Below are positions 51,111 through 62,720 of a DNA stretch of 64,000 nucleotides, in pieces. The stretch is from Prorocentrum cordatum. Taxonomy: Eukaryota > Sar > Dinophyceae > Prorocentrales > Prorocentraceae. The notes under the pieces are model-generated. The model worked only from the letters and a program-made list of their open reading frames with translations. It did not search any database and had not been told where the DNA came from. The position numbers were made by a program, and so were the translations under genes. How positions within the stretch are numbered: the first letter of the stretch is position 1; every line of letters starts with the position of its first letter. Location of the stretch: assembly GCA_963575745.1 (NCBI GenBank), contig CAUYUJ010022393.1:364501-428500 (forward strand). The letters are read 5' to 3'.

Positions 51111-51760
51111 TTGTGTTGAACCCATGGTTTCGCAACATCAGTTTTCAAAAAAATCGCCTGCGCTCGCGCTCTTGCCAACTCTTCTGCAAACCGTAGGTTG
51201 TCCAACATTCTCGTTGGATTCTGCCGAGCGGGCCTCAAGCGTCGCATGCCGAAATCATTCGAACGCCCTTGCGCGCGTGCTGGGGGGGCACGATCAGTGT
51301 CAAAGCAAACCATGCGGGCCACTCTCGCGCATCGGCCGCGCGCGCGCATGTCGAATTCTTTCCAAAACCTTCATCACCGACGCGAGGGCGCCGTCATCGT
51401 CGTCGGCGTGATCAGCATCGGCGCCGTCACTGGCCGTATCGTCGTCGTTGTCAGTATCGTCACCAGCATCGCTACCATCATCATCGAGTCTACCGTTGTC
51501 GACGTTGCCATGGTACCGCGTTCGCGTCGGCTGCGCCAAACCAGCTGGCCGCTGCGCTCGCGCGAGCAAGCGCGGGGTAGCGCGGCCGCAGAAATTCACC
51601 AGCCAACACCAAGCACTCATCGCAATCGCCGCCGTATGGGTTTTGCAAACGAAGTTGCGGGTGAGCGGATGGGGTGATTGCGCGAGCAATGGAGTTGCCA
51701 ATTTCAAGTTCAGAAGGGTGAGTTGCACGACGTAGATTGCACCGCGTAGACTGCAATAAC
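51110..51760 (+). repeat. R280 repeat with tail, copy 3
   Basis: The R280 unit (51115-51300) is followed by the complete tail (51300-51760), ending in CGTAGATTGCACCGCGTAGA short repeats, as at 26.2 kb. Confidence 0.68.
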
Positions 51761-52089
51761 TTATCATGTGGGGTCCAGTTGTGGCTAACATAAAGATGCA
51801 CATATGTTTAGTAAGGCTGGTAAGCAACCTGATTTGTATACATACTCAAGTGTTAAATTTGTAGACTGGTATTGCCAGTGATCTCGGTAGTTCGTGATAT
51901 AGGCAGGTAGTAGCATCGATCAATTGACAGTGGTATTAAGATGCGTACGAGGAGTTCAGTAGATAGATAACGAATCCGATGCGGAGCCAATCTCAAGCCG
52001 AAACTGCACCCCATCACTCCTGAAGCTTCCTTATCACCCGAAGGATGGTCCCATATGTAGATATGAAAGCAGGAGTGGTGTAGAAGGAT

Positions 52090-52450
52090 CGTGATGATGA
52101 AGAGGAGGAGCATGGCGAGGAGGAGGAGGAGGAGGAAGAGGATGGGGCAAAAGGCGAATCAAGGACAGAAATTGGAAGGGAATGCAGAGGAGGAGGTGGA
52201 GGAGGAGTGGGTGGAGAAGGAGGACGACGACGACGAGAAGGAGGAGGACGAGGATGATGATCATGATCATGATGATTATGATGACGATGATGATGTTGAT
52301 GATGATGATGATGCTGATGATGATGGTGATGACACTGTTGCTGCTGAGGATGATGAGATGATGGTGATGAAGAGGAGGAGGAGAAGCAGGAGAAGGAGAA
52401 GGAGAAGGAAGTCGAGTCCGACGAGAAGGACACGGATGACTAGGGCGAGG
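52090..52450. repeat. GGA and GAT microsatellites
   Basis: GGA-rich tracts (52095-52240 and 52370-52420) flank a GAT-rich tract (52250-52350). Poly-acidic or poly-Ser frames across it are repeat artefacts. Confidence 0.9.
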
Positions 52451-53143
52451 AGTGCGCAGGGGCGCAAGGAGAGGGCCCCCATCCCCTTTTTAGTCTTCTA
52501 CGTGGGGCTGGAGGTCACCCTGCGAAGGCACCGGGCACCAACGATTGCGCCGTCGACGGCCGCCCTTGGATCACAGCCCCAGTGTTCTCGTCGGTTATTG
52601 CACATGCACTCGGTCTTTCTTCTCCTACTCCTATCTCCCCAGACCTCCAACGTTTCGAGAAACTCAAGGCGGAGATGTTTCACAATTCTCGGCCTCTGGA
52701 GGCCTTCGCCAGGCCCGAGGACCGTCGAATAACGTCTCAGGATGAAGAGCTGGCCCTGTGGCAAAGGTCCAGCCTTTTGGTGTCGCCACTGCTAGGAGTG
52801 AATTCAGCGTGGATGTGTCTTTTCGTTTTTTCATTTGATGCTTGTTTCGTCTCATTTGGGCCCCGTCAGCAGTAAAACAAGTGCTCGACAGGTGCGGCCC
52901 TGACGTATACCTTAGCGCAGGAGCCAGACCTCTCGCCGCACTACCAGGCATCTCCGTCTCGTCGACAAGGGTCGCAGCACGCCGCAACCAGAAGCAAGTG
53001 CAGCGACGTGCCGCTGCCTGGAACGAGGGGGCGCGCGCGCCTACCAGGAGCGCCCCCACAACTCACTCCCGCCACTTCCCAAGGACAAGCAGCAACACCT
53101 AGCCTGGGAGCGACAGCCGGCGGCCAGGGAGACGCACGCAGAG
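52451..53143. other. unassigned stretch
   Basis: Short frames occur on both strands but none carries a recognisable motif. A possible - strand frame (53059-52664) has mixed composition but cannot be supported. Confidence 0.3.
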
Positions 53144-54789
53144 GTGGCGGCACAGATCAGGGACAAAGGTGACGGGGAGGCGCACATCCGAGGGGTCAGG
53201 CACACAGACCCCGGCGCCACCGCTTCAGCTCAGCCAACCGCCTGGCACACGTCCAGCAGCGAACCCCAGCAGCACACCGCCCCCCGAGCGGGCGCGCGCC
53301 CCGACCACACCTCCAACCAGGCTGAGTGCCCAAGACCCGCCAAGGAAAGGCGCCTGACACCCTGCCCGCCCACTCACGGTTGCGACTCACTCCCGCCCAT
53401 TCCGCGTGGCGACGAGACGGCCCCGGCCCCTCCCGCCACGCGACCCACAGGTACCAAGTCCGTCGGGGCGCCACCGGCCGTCAGCGCAGCACCTGAACCA
53501 CTCCCCGAGAGCGAGGAACCAAGCAGCCTCGAACGGCAGCAAGGGCGAGTCCCGGACACGCCCATCCAGGGCTCCTTTTACCCGCTCGCAACGGACAGCC
53601 CGTGCTTCCAGGGCGGCGACTACGTGGTCATCAAGAGCGACGCCCTCCCCGCGCCAGGTGGTTCAGCTCAGCGGACAGCACCGAGCCCCTGTCGACGCAA
53701 CCCCTGGACGGAGCGGTATTCGGACCCGTCCTGAACGTCTTGGCCCGCGAACAGGACGGGCGGACCCTTCTCGTCCAGATCGGCAACGAGTGGCTGGAAG
53801 TCTGGGGCGCCTGTGCCAGGGCGCTACGCATGATCGTCCTCCGCGGCGACGCAGCGCCCCGGGCAGCCGCCTTCCTGGGCAGGACCTCCGACGAGGCACA
53901 CGGGGCGCAGGCGCCGGCGGCCCCCGCCAGCTCCTGGCTCGGCGCCGACATCGGGGACGCCAAAGCGACGTCCCCAGAAGGGACTCAACCCGACTCCAAG
54001 CCCGAACCTTGCGCGCCGCGTACGGACACACAAGACCCCACCTACGAACCTGCACCCCTTGTGCACCCTAAAGAGGAGGACCCCGATTGGACCAGCGACG
54101 ACCAGGAACAAGAGAGGAAGCAGAGGCTCGCGGAGGCCCTACGCACGGCCCATACGGTCCCCCCATCCTCAGACCCCGACGCAGTCGAGGAGGGCCAAGC
54201 CAAGTTGAGCCCTCGTGACGAACGACGCAACAGTCCCGAGCGCGACTCAAGCAGTACCTGGCGGACCCAGCCAGCCTGCGCACCCACGGAACCGATCCTG
54301 TTTTTGACGGCCGCTGCCGACAACCGGGCGCTGCACACGCGGCCCAGGTCCAAAGGCCCGGAAGACAGGCGCCCCGCACTCAACCCCCTCCCTGCGCATG
54401 AGCTAGAGCGCTTGCGCGGCAGGGCGCGGGAGCCAGTTGCCTGGGAGTCATGCGAAACTGCGGTGAGGCGCGCGTCCAGAGAAACCAGCGACCGGGCCCG
54501 TGCTGGAGAGCACGACCGCGACCGTGACCGCGACCGCAACAAGGGCGCAGCGGGGGCACCGTGGCGCAAGCAAGACACCACCGACTGGGACAGAACCAGG
54601 GAGCGCTACTGGGATCAGGACCGCGACAGTGGCAGGGGCACAGGGCGAACCCCCTGGCGCCAGCTGGCAGGTCCACGCAGCTCTCACCACAGGGACGATC
54701 GCCGCCACCCTGACCCCAGCCGCCCGCGGACAATCTTCCGCGTCAGCTGGCAGCGCCGCTCACACGAGACAGCAGTCACACACGCTTGA
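53144..54789 (+). pseudogene. hypothetical protein with RD/RE-rich C-terminus, frameshifted
   Basis: The first frame is Pro/Thr-rich and reaches a globular segment with GGDYVVIKSDALPAP. After a shift near 53680 the second frame continues with GAVFGPVLNVLAREQDGRTL and GNEWLEVWGACARALRM. A disordered region follows, and the C-terminus has Arg-Asp repeats (HDRDRDRDRNKG) and WDRTRERYWDQDRD, similar to RD/RS-type RNA-binding tails. Whether the shift is a mutation or marks an unspliced intron cannot be told. Function is unknown. Confidence 0.4.
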
Positions 54790-55448
54790 AGAGGCTGCAG
54801 GCCGAGGGAGGATACCATTTCGCCGCAGCCTGGCACTCGTGGTGCAGGCATCCCAGAGGTGCCAAAGTGTCTAACATAGACAAACACATAATTGTTATCA
54901 TCTAGCTACTCGACAACAACATCATCTTATCTAACAACTAAACAAGATGGCTATGCTATCTCACAACATCATCATGTTAGACAAGATGGCTATGGTATCT
55001 GACAACACCTGCATGTTATATAGCAACCGTTTATAGCCATAACACTGCATACTGTAATATCACGCAGAACACCCTGCCATACAGCATTTTGAGTACATAG
55101 ATTGGACACGAGGTAAAAACCCCATCAGACAGTTCCATCAGACAACCGCACCGAACAGCACAACACGCTGCCGATAAACCCGAGAAATCCGATTGGTGTT
55201 GTCTCCACTTGTGGTGATTTCTGCTTTCTCTCCCCCCTCCTTCTCCTCCTCCTCCCCCTCCCTCCTCCTCAGCCTCGTCCTCCTCCCCCTGCACCTCTCC
55301 CTCCTCCTCCTCCGCCTCTTCCTCTTCCTTTTTGGGACCTGCCTCGCCGAGAGTGCCGGCTGGCCAGATGATGGTTTGAATTTTCGCGTCTGGTGCTTGA
55401 GCGCGTATATTCGTCCGACTCTGAGCCCGCGGTCAGGGGCGCGCAGTC
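54790..55448. other. A/T-richer spacer with TCC tract
   Basis: A short degenerate tandem repeat (ACAAGATGGCTATG units, 54940-55020) is followed by a (TCC)n-rich tract at 55230-55330. No gene was seen. Confidence 0.55.
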
Positions 55449-56685
55449 TTGAAGCGGGCCTTGTCGCCCCCCCCCCCCTGCTCCTCCGCAGCCGCTCTGG
55501 CTCAACGCGGCTTCTCAGGAAGACGCCCGGGATTGGCGTTCAGGGCCCAGATTGTTCTAGGCGAACATGAGGAGCTGGCCCGCGCGCTGGGGGAACGCTT
55601 GAACGGCCCCGATGACTCCAGGTATTCTGCGAGCCCTGGAGAAGACATTTTCGACCCAAGCTTCCAGTTTATAATCATGAACAATGCGCTCATGGTCAAA
55701 GACATCGAGGCGATCTGCCCAAACTTTTCGATCAAACCAGAAGCGGCGGCCAAAGCCTTCAAGACGGCGGCGGCCGACAACGACCGGGGCCTCTCGGGAG
55801 CAGCTCTTGATGCTTTCAGCGAGGAGAGAGGCGCAATGCTGTGATCGATGCGCAGGCATTTATACAACCCAGCGAGGTCGTTCAAGCACGATCCAGGAAA
55901 AACGCCGACATTGCACAAGGACTTGAAGGCCAAGCAGAACAACGCGGATGGAGAGGGCCAGCGGGGCTCGAAGGCCAAGCAGAACAACGCTGATGGCGAT
56001 GACAAGCAGGACTCGAAGGCCAAGAAGGACGCCCCTGCGTTGAAACGTCCTTCGTCGGCAACGCTGCCAACGGGCGCAGCAACACTCGCGGTTGGCCGGG
56101 GCCCAGTTACTTGCTTCGCTTCTCGGCGGGGAGGGCAAAGCAAGTCCGTCGAACACACCGCGGATATTTTTATTCAAGGACGACGTGCTAGAGAGCTTCG
56201 CATGGGGCCGTTGGCCAGACGGAGATCAACGAGTGATCCCAGCGCTTGCCAAGCTCGACTACGAGCAGCGTGGACTCACCAATGAGGGCGGCAAGGCGAG
56301 CAAGGCGCTCTGGGAGTCTAGCACGGACGACGACGAGCGCGCGGTTGTGAAGCCGAAGCAGCTCGCCGCGTCGAAGGCTGGCGCCATCTGTGGCATAGTG
56401 GTCGAAGTTGGCGGGCCCCAGAACCTGCGGCTACCGCGCCGCGCGCTGGGCGACGGGGAGAAGACGAAGGAGTGGGTGGTCGATGTCGCCCAGCGTTTCT
56501 GCAAAGGGGAAGTGGGCGTCAGTTCGACGAGGGAGGGGCGAGCGTCGCTGAACCAGAACACGCGGAAGCGACCAGCAGCAGCGACGGCATCGCCAGGAGC
56601 AAGCCTCAAGAGGCCAGCCGCAGCTAAGGTTGACGATGACGAGAGCGGCGACGACGAGGGCAAGGGCGAGCAGGGCGAGCAGTAG
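55449..56685 (+). pseudogene. hypothetical dinoflagellate protein with KRPAAA motifs
   Basis: A first frame (to 55844) has FSIKPEAAAKAFKTAAADN. A second (55848-56090) has two near-identical KAKQNNADG repeats and a basic ALKRPSSATLP segment. A third (56092-56685) has FLFKDDVLESFAWGRWPDGD, KAGAICGIVVEVGG and a tail with RKRPAAATASPG and LKRPAAAKVDDDESG. KRPAAA-type motifs are frequent in dinoflagellate proteins of unknown role. Use of several frames suggests indels or unrecognised introns. Confidence 0.45.
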
Positions 56686-56789
56686 GCGGAGGGCGAGCAG
56701 GAGTCGTAGGCGGGACAGGAGTCGCTGGGCGAGCAGCCCGCGGGGAAGTCGCATGGCGCCAGCGACCATGCAGACGCAGCTGCGGAAGG

Positions 56790-57065
56790 CGAGGATCGCC
56801 GCGCGCCCCCCCCCCCCCCCCCCCCCCCCCTCCCCCCCCCTCCCCACCCCCCCCGCCCCCCGCCCCCCACCCCCCACCCCCCCCCTCCTCACCCCCCTCC
56901 TGCGCCCCCCCCCCCCACCTCCTCAACCCCCCCCATCCACCTCCCCCTCGCTCCTCCCTCCCCCGCTTCCCCCCCGCACCTCCCTATTCCTCCACCTCCT
57001 CCTCCTCCTCGATCCCTCCTCCACCGCCGCCTCCTCCTCGCCGCCCCCCCCCCCCCCCCCCGCTG
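56790..57065. repeat. C-tract region
   Basis: Runs of C up to about 35 bases and CCT/CCA variants fill this stretch. The opposite strand is G-rich and could form quadruplexes. Confidence 0.9.
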
Positions 57066-57814
57066 TTCCATCGCTGGCCCATCGCCGATCCATCGCTGAT
57101 CGATCGCTGACCTCTGAAAGAGCAGCGGAAGATCAGCGACAGGTCATCGAGCGATCGTCGATCCAGGAGGCCCAGGAGGTCAACGACGGCATCCCGACCC
57201 AGACCCCGGCGAAGCGCAGGAGAGGCGCGGGGGCGCGCAGGCCCGCGGCAGCATCGCCAGAGCCTCCCGAGCAGATCACAAGAGCAGATCCCGAGGCCGC
57301 GGAGGCTCCCGAGCAGATCCCAGGGCCAGGTAGCGGGAGCGCTTTTTCCAAGCTGGATTCGATGTGATCGACGTTCTGGGAAAATATTGACCTCGTCGCG
57401 CCTCCCCCCCCCCCCCTTGCGCCCAGAGCTCTCGCGCCAGTTCCGATGATCCTTGGGGCCCCGTAGCCGGCAAGATTGCCGAGCTATTGCTGGATGTCGT
57501 CGCGCGGGGCCCTTCGTCGGACCGAACGTTCTCGGACTCTCAGGGGGCGATGGTTTTCAGATCCGGTGGTCTTCGACGCCCCAGGGCCGAGAGCCGAGTT
57601 GAAGCTTCCAGGGCTGGGCCATTGCGATGCGAAATTCGGAATCGCCCCTTGGGAGGGGGGAGGGGGGGGGGGGGGGCGGGGGTTCGAGGAAAGGGGGGAT
57701 GGGGGGGATGGGGGGGGGGGGGGCGGGGGAGGAGGAGAAGGGAACCATATTCAATCTGCCCAGCGGAACCCGACGGGGCTCGGGGCAGGTCGCCGCCATC
57801 ATCGCGAACGCAGG
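57066..57814. other. spacer with G-tract
   Basis: A short frame (57066-57367) with mixed composition ends before 57370 and could not be assigned. A G-run region lies at about 57650-57735, the strand mirror of the C-tracts 600-900 bp to the left. Confidence 0.5.
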
Positions 57815-58619
57815 CGCAGGATGAGGAGGGGGGCGAGGAGCAGGAAGAGGAGGAGGGGGGAGGGAAAAGGTCACGACGACGACGACAGGAATCAATCATC
57901 GAGGCCTTTGCTGGTCTTTCGTCTCGGTGCTTGTTAGAAGCCCCGCGGGGTCATCTTTGGGCCATCGTGGGGCCATTTGGGAGACCTCTGCGGTCCCAGT
58001 GGGCCCTCTTGGAGCCTTCTTCGGGGTATGTTGGGCCCCTCTTGGAGGCCTTTGGGGTCCTCTTGGGGCCATTTTGGAAGCCGTCGGTCAAGGAAGGGGG
58101 GGTCCCTAACAGGGGCCACCCCCCTTCACTTTAGCCCCCGAGGACGCCTCTTGGTGCCCTCTTTGGGCGCTCTTGGGGCGCTCTTGGGCGCCGCCGGGGC
58201 CGCGTTGGGCCCTTGCTGGGCCTTTTTCAAGCCCTCTTGGGCCAGCTTGGAGCCATCTTGAGGCCTCAAGAGCCCACCGGAAGCGAAAAGGCGAGAAGGC
58301 AGATCTTGGAGGCCTCCTTGGAGAGGTCGAAAGGCAAATGGAGCCGTCATGGGGCGGTCTTGAGGGCTCTTGGAGGCGCGTTGGAACTTATATTGAACCA
58401 TCCGCCTTGGGATATTTACAGTGATCTTGGAGGACATGTTGGGCTCCCTGAGGCCCTATTGGAGCCTCTTTGGGCCGTTTTGGGCTCTCCAGCGACACGC
58501 GGCTACCCCCGTCCAGACCCACAGGGGAAGGGTTAGGGTGAGGGGGGACCCCTTCCCCGAAAGGGAGCAAGGGGGTTGGAAGAACGCACTCGTTAAACCA
58601 CTCACGCCCTGAAGGGCTG
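57815..58619 (+). repeat. foldback inverted repeat, left arm
   Basis: This arm is the reverse complement of 58940-59825 over most of its length, with moderate divergence. Matching landmarks are GACGACGACAGGAA, GAGGCCTTTG, the GTCGGTCAAG segment at 58085, and CGTTAAACCACTCACGC at the inner end. Confidence 0.8.
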
Positions 58620-58939
58620 GCGGGATTGCTGTCTCCTTCCGTCCCTCTTCTGTGGCGTGCGCCCCCCCGCTTCCCCTTAAACCCTCGCTCCCCGCGAGGC
58701 CTAGTGAAAACTTCGGGGAGAAAACAGAGCTCGGCCCGAATACTTCCACGACAATGTTGTGGATGTTTGTTCCTGGGCGCGCGTGCCAATAACAAAACAA
58801 CACGCGGACTAATCCGGAGGGCGCCCGGAAAAAAACACGCGGCATTCGGTGAGATTTCCGGGGTTTTTTCGGGCAAGATTTGGGCAGAATTCACTCGTGA
58901 ATCTGGGGCAGTATTCCCAGGCGGCCGCGGAAACAAAAA
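58620..58939. other. spacer of the foldback repeat
   Basis: This 320-bp stretch has no partner within the arms and no convincing coding frame. Confidence 0.6.
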
Positions 58940-59825
58940 CAGCCCTTTAGAGCGTGAGTGGTTTAACGAACTATTTATTCAAACCCCTTTCTTTCCCTTC
59001 TGGGAGGGCGGTTCCCCTCCCCCTCCCCTCTTCCCCTGTGTCTGGACAGGGGGTGGCCGCGTGCCACTGCAGCGCTCAATGCGACTCAAGATGGCTCCAA
59101 GGGGGCCCAGGGAACCCGAGAAGGCCTCGAAGATCGCTGTAGATATTCCAGGATGGTTCACCATAGCTTCCAACGTGCCTCCAAGAGCCCTCAAGACCGC
59201 CCCAGGACGGCTCCATTTCCCTTTCGACCTCTCCATGGAGGCCTCCAAGAGGCCCAAATCCTTCAAAACCACTGTGTGCTTCAAGGTGTTTCGCCTTCTC
59301 GCCTTTTCGCTTCCGATGGGCTCTTGAGGCCTCAAGACGGCTCCGAGCTGGCCTAAGAGGGCCTCAAGAGGGGCCCAGCAAGGGCCCAAGACGGCCCCCA
59401 AAGCGCCCAAGAGCGCCCCAAGAGCGTCCAAAAAGGTTCCCAAGAGGCGTCTTTGGAGGCTAAAGTGAGCGGGGGGGGGCCCTGTCAGGGACCTCCCCTT
59501 TGCTTGACCGACGGCTTCCAAGATGGCCCCAAGAGGGCCCCTAAGGCCTCCAAGAGGGGCCCAAGAGACCTCCAGGAGGGGCCCCAAGAGGGCCCGAAGA
59601 GAGCCCCGAGAGGACCCAAGAGGCTTCCAAAACGGCCCCGAGAGGGCTTCACGATGGCTCCGAGATGACCCCAAGGGGCTTCCAATAGGCACCCAGAGCG
59701 AAAGACCCGCAAAGGCCTCGACGATTAGTTCCTGTCGTCGTCGTGTCCTCCTTCCTCTCCCATCCTTCCTCTTCTTGCTCCTCGTCCTCCTCTTCCCCCT
59801 TCCTCCGTTTCATCCTTCTTGTCTT
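58940..59825 (-). repeat. foldback inverted repeat, right arm
   Basis: This is the partner of 57815-58619. It carries the CCCAAGAGGC-like units in the orientation opposite to the left arm. Confidence 0.8.
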
Positions 59826-61500
59826 CCTTCCCCGCCCCTGTGCATAGTCCGTTTCCTCCTGCGTCCTCTTCACCTTTCTAATGTAACGGCTCTCCCTTTT
59901 TTGTTGCATTGCGTGCTGCTACACTTCTTTGATTAACGAAACTTGCCTGGGCATCGTGTCTGCAACTGCCTCCTCCTGCCCGTTCCTGTCCCCTCCCATT
60001 CATCCTGCCTCCTCCTACTCCTCCTGCCTCTTCCCACCTCTTCCTACACCCTTATTTGCCAGGGCGCACGCCGCACCGGTGATCCGCGCGGATCACCGGT
60101 GCGCCTGTTGCCTCCCCCTGGCTCTTCGCATTTTTTCCTACATCCCTCAATCTCCTCTTCCCCCGCACGACCTCTTCATGCTCTGGCACGTTTATTTTTT
60201 TTCTCTTGCCACCTCTTTCTTTCTCTTAATCCATTCGCTCAAACTCCTCGTCATCATCCTCCCTCTTCTTCCCTGGTCCGCTTCCTCTTCCTTCTACGAA
60301 TCCGCGAAGACGGACGCGGCTCACTACTGCGCCGCATGCTGCTACTACGCATCCCTGATCAGGCCAACTCGCCTGGCGATTGTTTTTGGATGGGCTGGCG
60401 GGGATACGCAAGGCGTCAAGAATTCACCAAGCGCCCGGGTGATTTTTTTGTTGGCGGCCGGGCGTTTCCGTCGAGGTTTCGTGAGCAAATACGGTTCAAA
60501 ACAACAGGCGGCGTATTCGCAGGCATTCCCCTTCCTGGATACATCTGTCCAGTCACAGTGGCCTTCTTTCGTATTGCCCTTCTTTCGTGACTCCCAGTTG
60601 GCAACATTACTTATGTAGCCTCCGGCTCTTCTCCATCAGACGGCTATCATTGCTCTGCCCCCGCAGACGGTACAACTGTCCTCGCCGCATTACATGCGAA
60701 CTTTCGAGTTGGCTGATGATTTGTTGGTTCGTTTCCCCGTTGGAGTGTAAGCGGAACGCGGGCGCCAGTTTTGCGGGATTACATGGGTTGTTTTCCCTTG
60801 CTGGCGTTCGCGGTGGATTTTGCGCGCCTTCTCTTCTTCCTGAAAAGCGCATGCAATGCGATCTGGCGTTGCTCGGCACGGGACCAACATTAAATTGGAA
60901 GAAGGAAAATTATCCACGCGTCCTTTCCTAGCCCTTCAGGGGTGGGGTCTGGTATTGAGAATTTCAAAACAAAAGATAGCTGGGTCTGCTACTGTTCCTC
61001 TTTTTTTTTGTCCGCGGGCATTTCCTATCTCGACTTCGGCGCCGCTCGCGGGGGCGAGCGCGGGGAACACGAGAGCTTTGGGACTCGTTGCGACCCGAAA
61101 TCTGGCCGAATCTGGGCGCGTTCTCCCGAAACCCCGACAACAGCCTCGGCAGAAATTTCCGCCAGTGCCCGTATTGGGCGGGGCCAGGGCAGGGATCAAA
61201 ATCGTTCCAGAGCTTTCCGGAACGGCCTCGGCGCCCGATGCATCCTCCAGAACCGCCGGGTCGCAGATCTTCGATTTATTACAGTTCAATTTTGTCCTGG
61301 TCTTGGCTTTGTCTTATTGTTTGTTCTTCCGCCTCGGGAGACCCGCGCAGGACTAGAACGTCCCAAAATCTCGCTTGTGCATTGTCCGTAGTGAGCCCCC
61401 CCAGCCCCGACATCAGACGATATTGTAGTGGCCTCTGGCCAGTGCCGCCGATCCTGGATGCTTCCGTTGCTGCCAGAACCGCACGATGGCGGTCATGACC
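59826..61500. other. unassigned stretch
   Basis: A 229-codon frame at 59929-60618 and shorter overlapping frames are Leu/Ser/Pro-rich without motifs and cannot be supported as genes. A 32-bp perfect palindrome lies at 60072-60103. Confidence 0.4.
60072..60103. repeat. 32-bp perfect palindrome
   Basis: The half-site CGCACCGGTGATCCGC is followed directly by its reverse complement without a spacer. Confidence 0.95.
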
Positions 61501-61514
61501 GGCGACGACGGCGA

Positions 61515-61520
61515 GCGGTG

Positions 61521-61551
<31 letters not shown>

Positions 61552-61760
61552 GGATGAGGATGAGGATGAGGATGAGGATTGGGAATGGAGGCAACGGAGT
61601 AGGATGAGGAGGAGGAGGAGGATCATGATGAGGTGGAGGGGGGCGGGGGGGGGAGGGGCAAGAGTAGCAGGATGCTGAGGATGAGGAGGAGCAGGAGGAA
61701 GCGGGAAGTGGAAGAGAGGGAGGGGGGGAAGGAGGTGCATGACGAGGATGAGGAGATTTT
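61515..61760. repeat. GAT/GGA microsatellite
   Basis: GATGAT and GATGAG units (61523-61580) pass into a GGA/GAGGAT-rich tract to about 61760. Confidence 0.9.
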
Positions 61761-62100
61761 CGGCGGTTGTTGGAGATGTTCGGTGGTTGTTGGAACGCCT
61801 CTTTGGGCCAGGTGTTGGCCCTCTTTGGGTTGACACCTCGCCGGTTTGGCGCACTCTCTGACCAGCTTTGTGCTAGAGCTGTCTGCGTCGCAGTTTTTTG
61901 GGGAGCCTTGCGCATCAGCGGTCTCTGCTGGGAGCCATGGTGTTTGGGGGGTATTTGGGGCCCTCGCGCGGTCCTCTGCGGGCCCTTTTGTGAGATCATG
62001 GATGTGACGGACACCGAAAACGGGAGAATGCGTGAAAGCGTGGAAGATACTTTTGTATTGCAGCGCTTGTGTTCATACGGAAGCGTTGTGGAAGCATTGG
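61761..62100. other. unassigned spacer
   Basis: A + strand frame is open here but has only loosely repeated sequence leading into the next repeat domain. Confidence 0.4.
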
Positions 62101-62720
62101 GCCCAGTTTTGGGCTTCTCGGGGGGAGTTTTGGAGGCAGCTTGGAGGCCTCTAGAAGGCGGCTTGGATACATGTTTGGAAACTCCTGGGGGCCTTTAGGG
62201 GGCTTCAGGGGGCCTCTTCGGGGCCAGTTGGAAGCGTCTGGGGCCTCTTCAGGCTTTTTGGGGGCCTCTGGGGGCCTGCTGGGGGTTTCTTGGGCCGTCT
62301 TCGGCACATTTTCCGACGTCCTAGCGCCCTCTCAGGCGCCTCTTGGGCCCGTCCTGTGGCCCTCTTTGGCCTTTCCAGCGGCCTCCTGGGCCATCTTGGG
62401 CCCTTCTTGGGCCGTCTGGGAGCCCTCATGGCGGTTTCTTGGGCCGTTTTGGGGCTCTCTTGGGACGTCTGCGATGCTCTGAAGGTCCAAGAGGCGAATA
62501 TGCTAACACTGTACGTTTTCCTCGGGGAATGGGCCATGTGTTGCTTCTTTGGGCCTTCTTTGGGATGCCTTTTTTTTCAGGGCTTCTGAAGGCATCTTGG
62601 AGGTTTCTGGAGCCGTCTTGGGGACATCTTGAGCGTCTTGTACCGATCGTTCGGCGACTCGGGGCCCTGTTGGCCCATGTCGGGGCCCTCCTGGGCGAGG
62701 GGGCCTTCCCGGAGTCAACT
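62100..62720. repeat. degenerate TCTTGGGCC repeat domain
   Basis: Loosely repeated GGCCTCTTGGGCC-like units fill the stretch. They are the reverse complement of the units at 23.5-24.4 and 59.0-59.7 kb. Confidence 0.65.

Noticed and set aside
58541-58560. GGGTTAGGGTG as a telomere repeat
   Set aside because: Only a single unit is present, within the arm of the foldback repeat.
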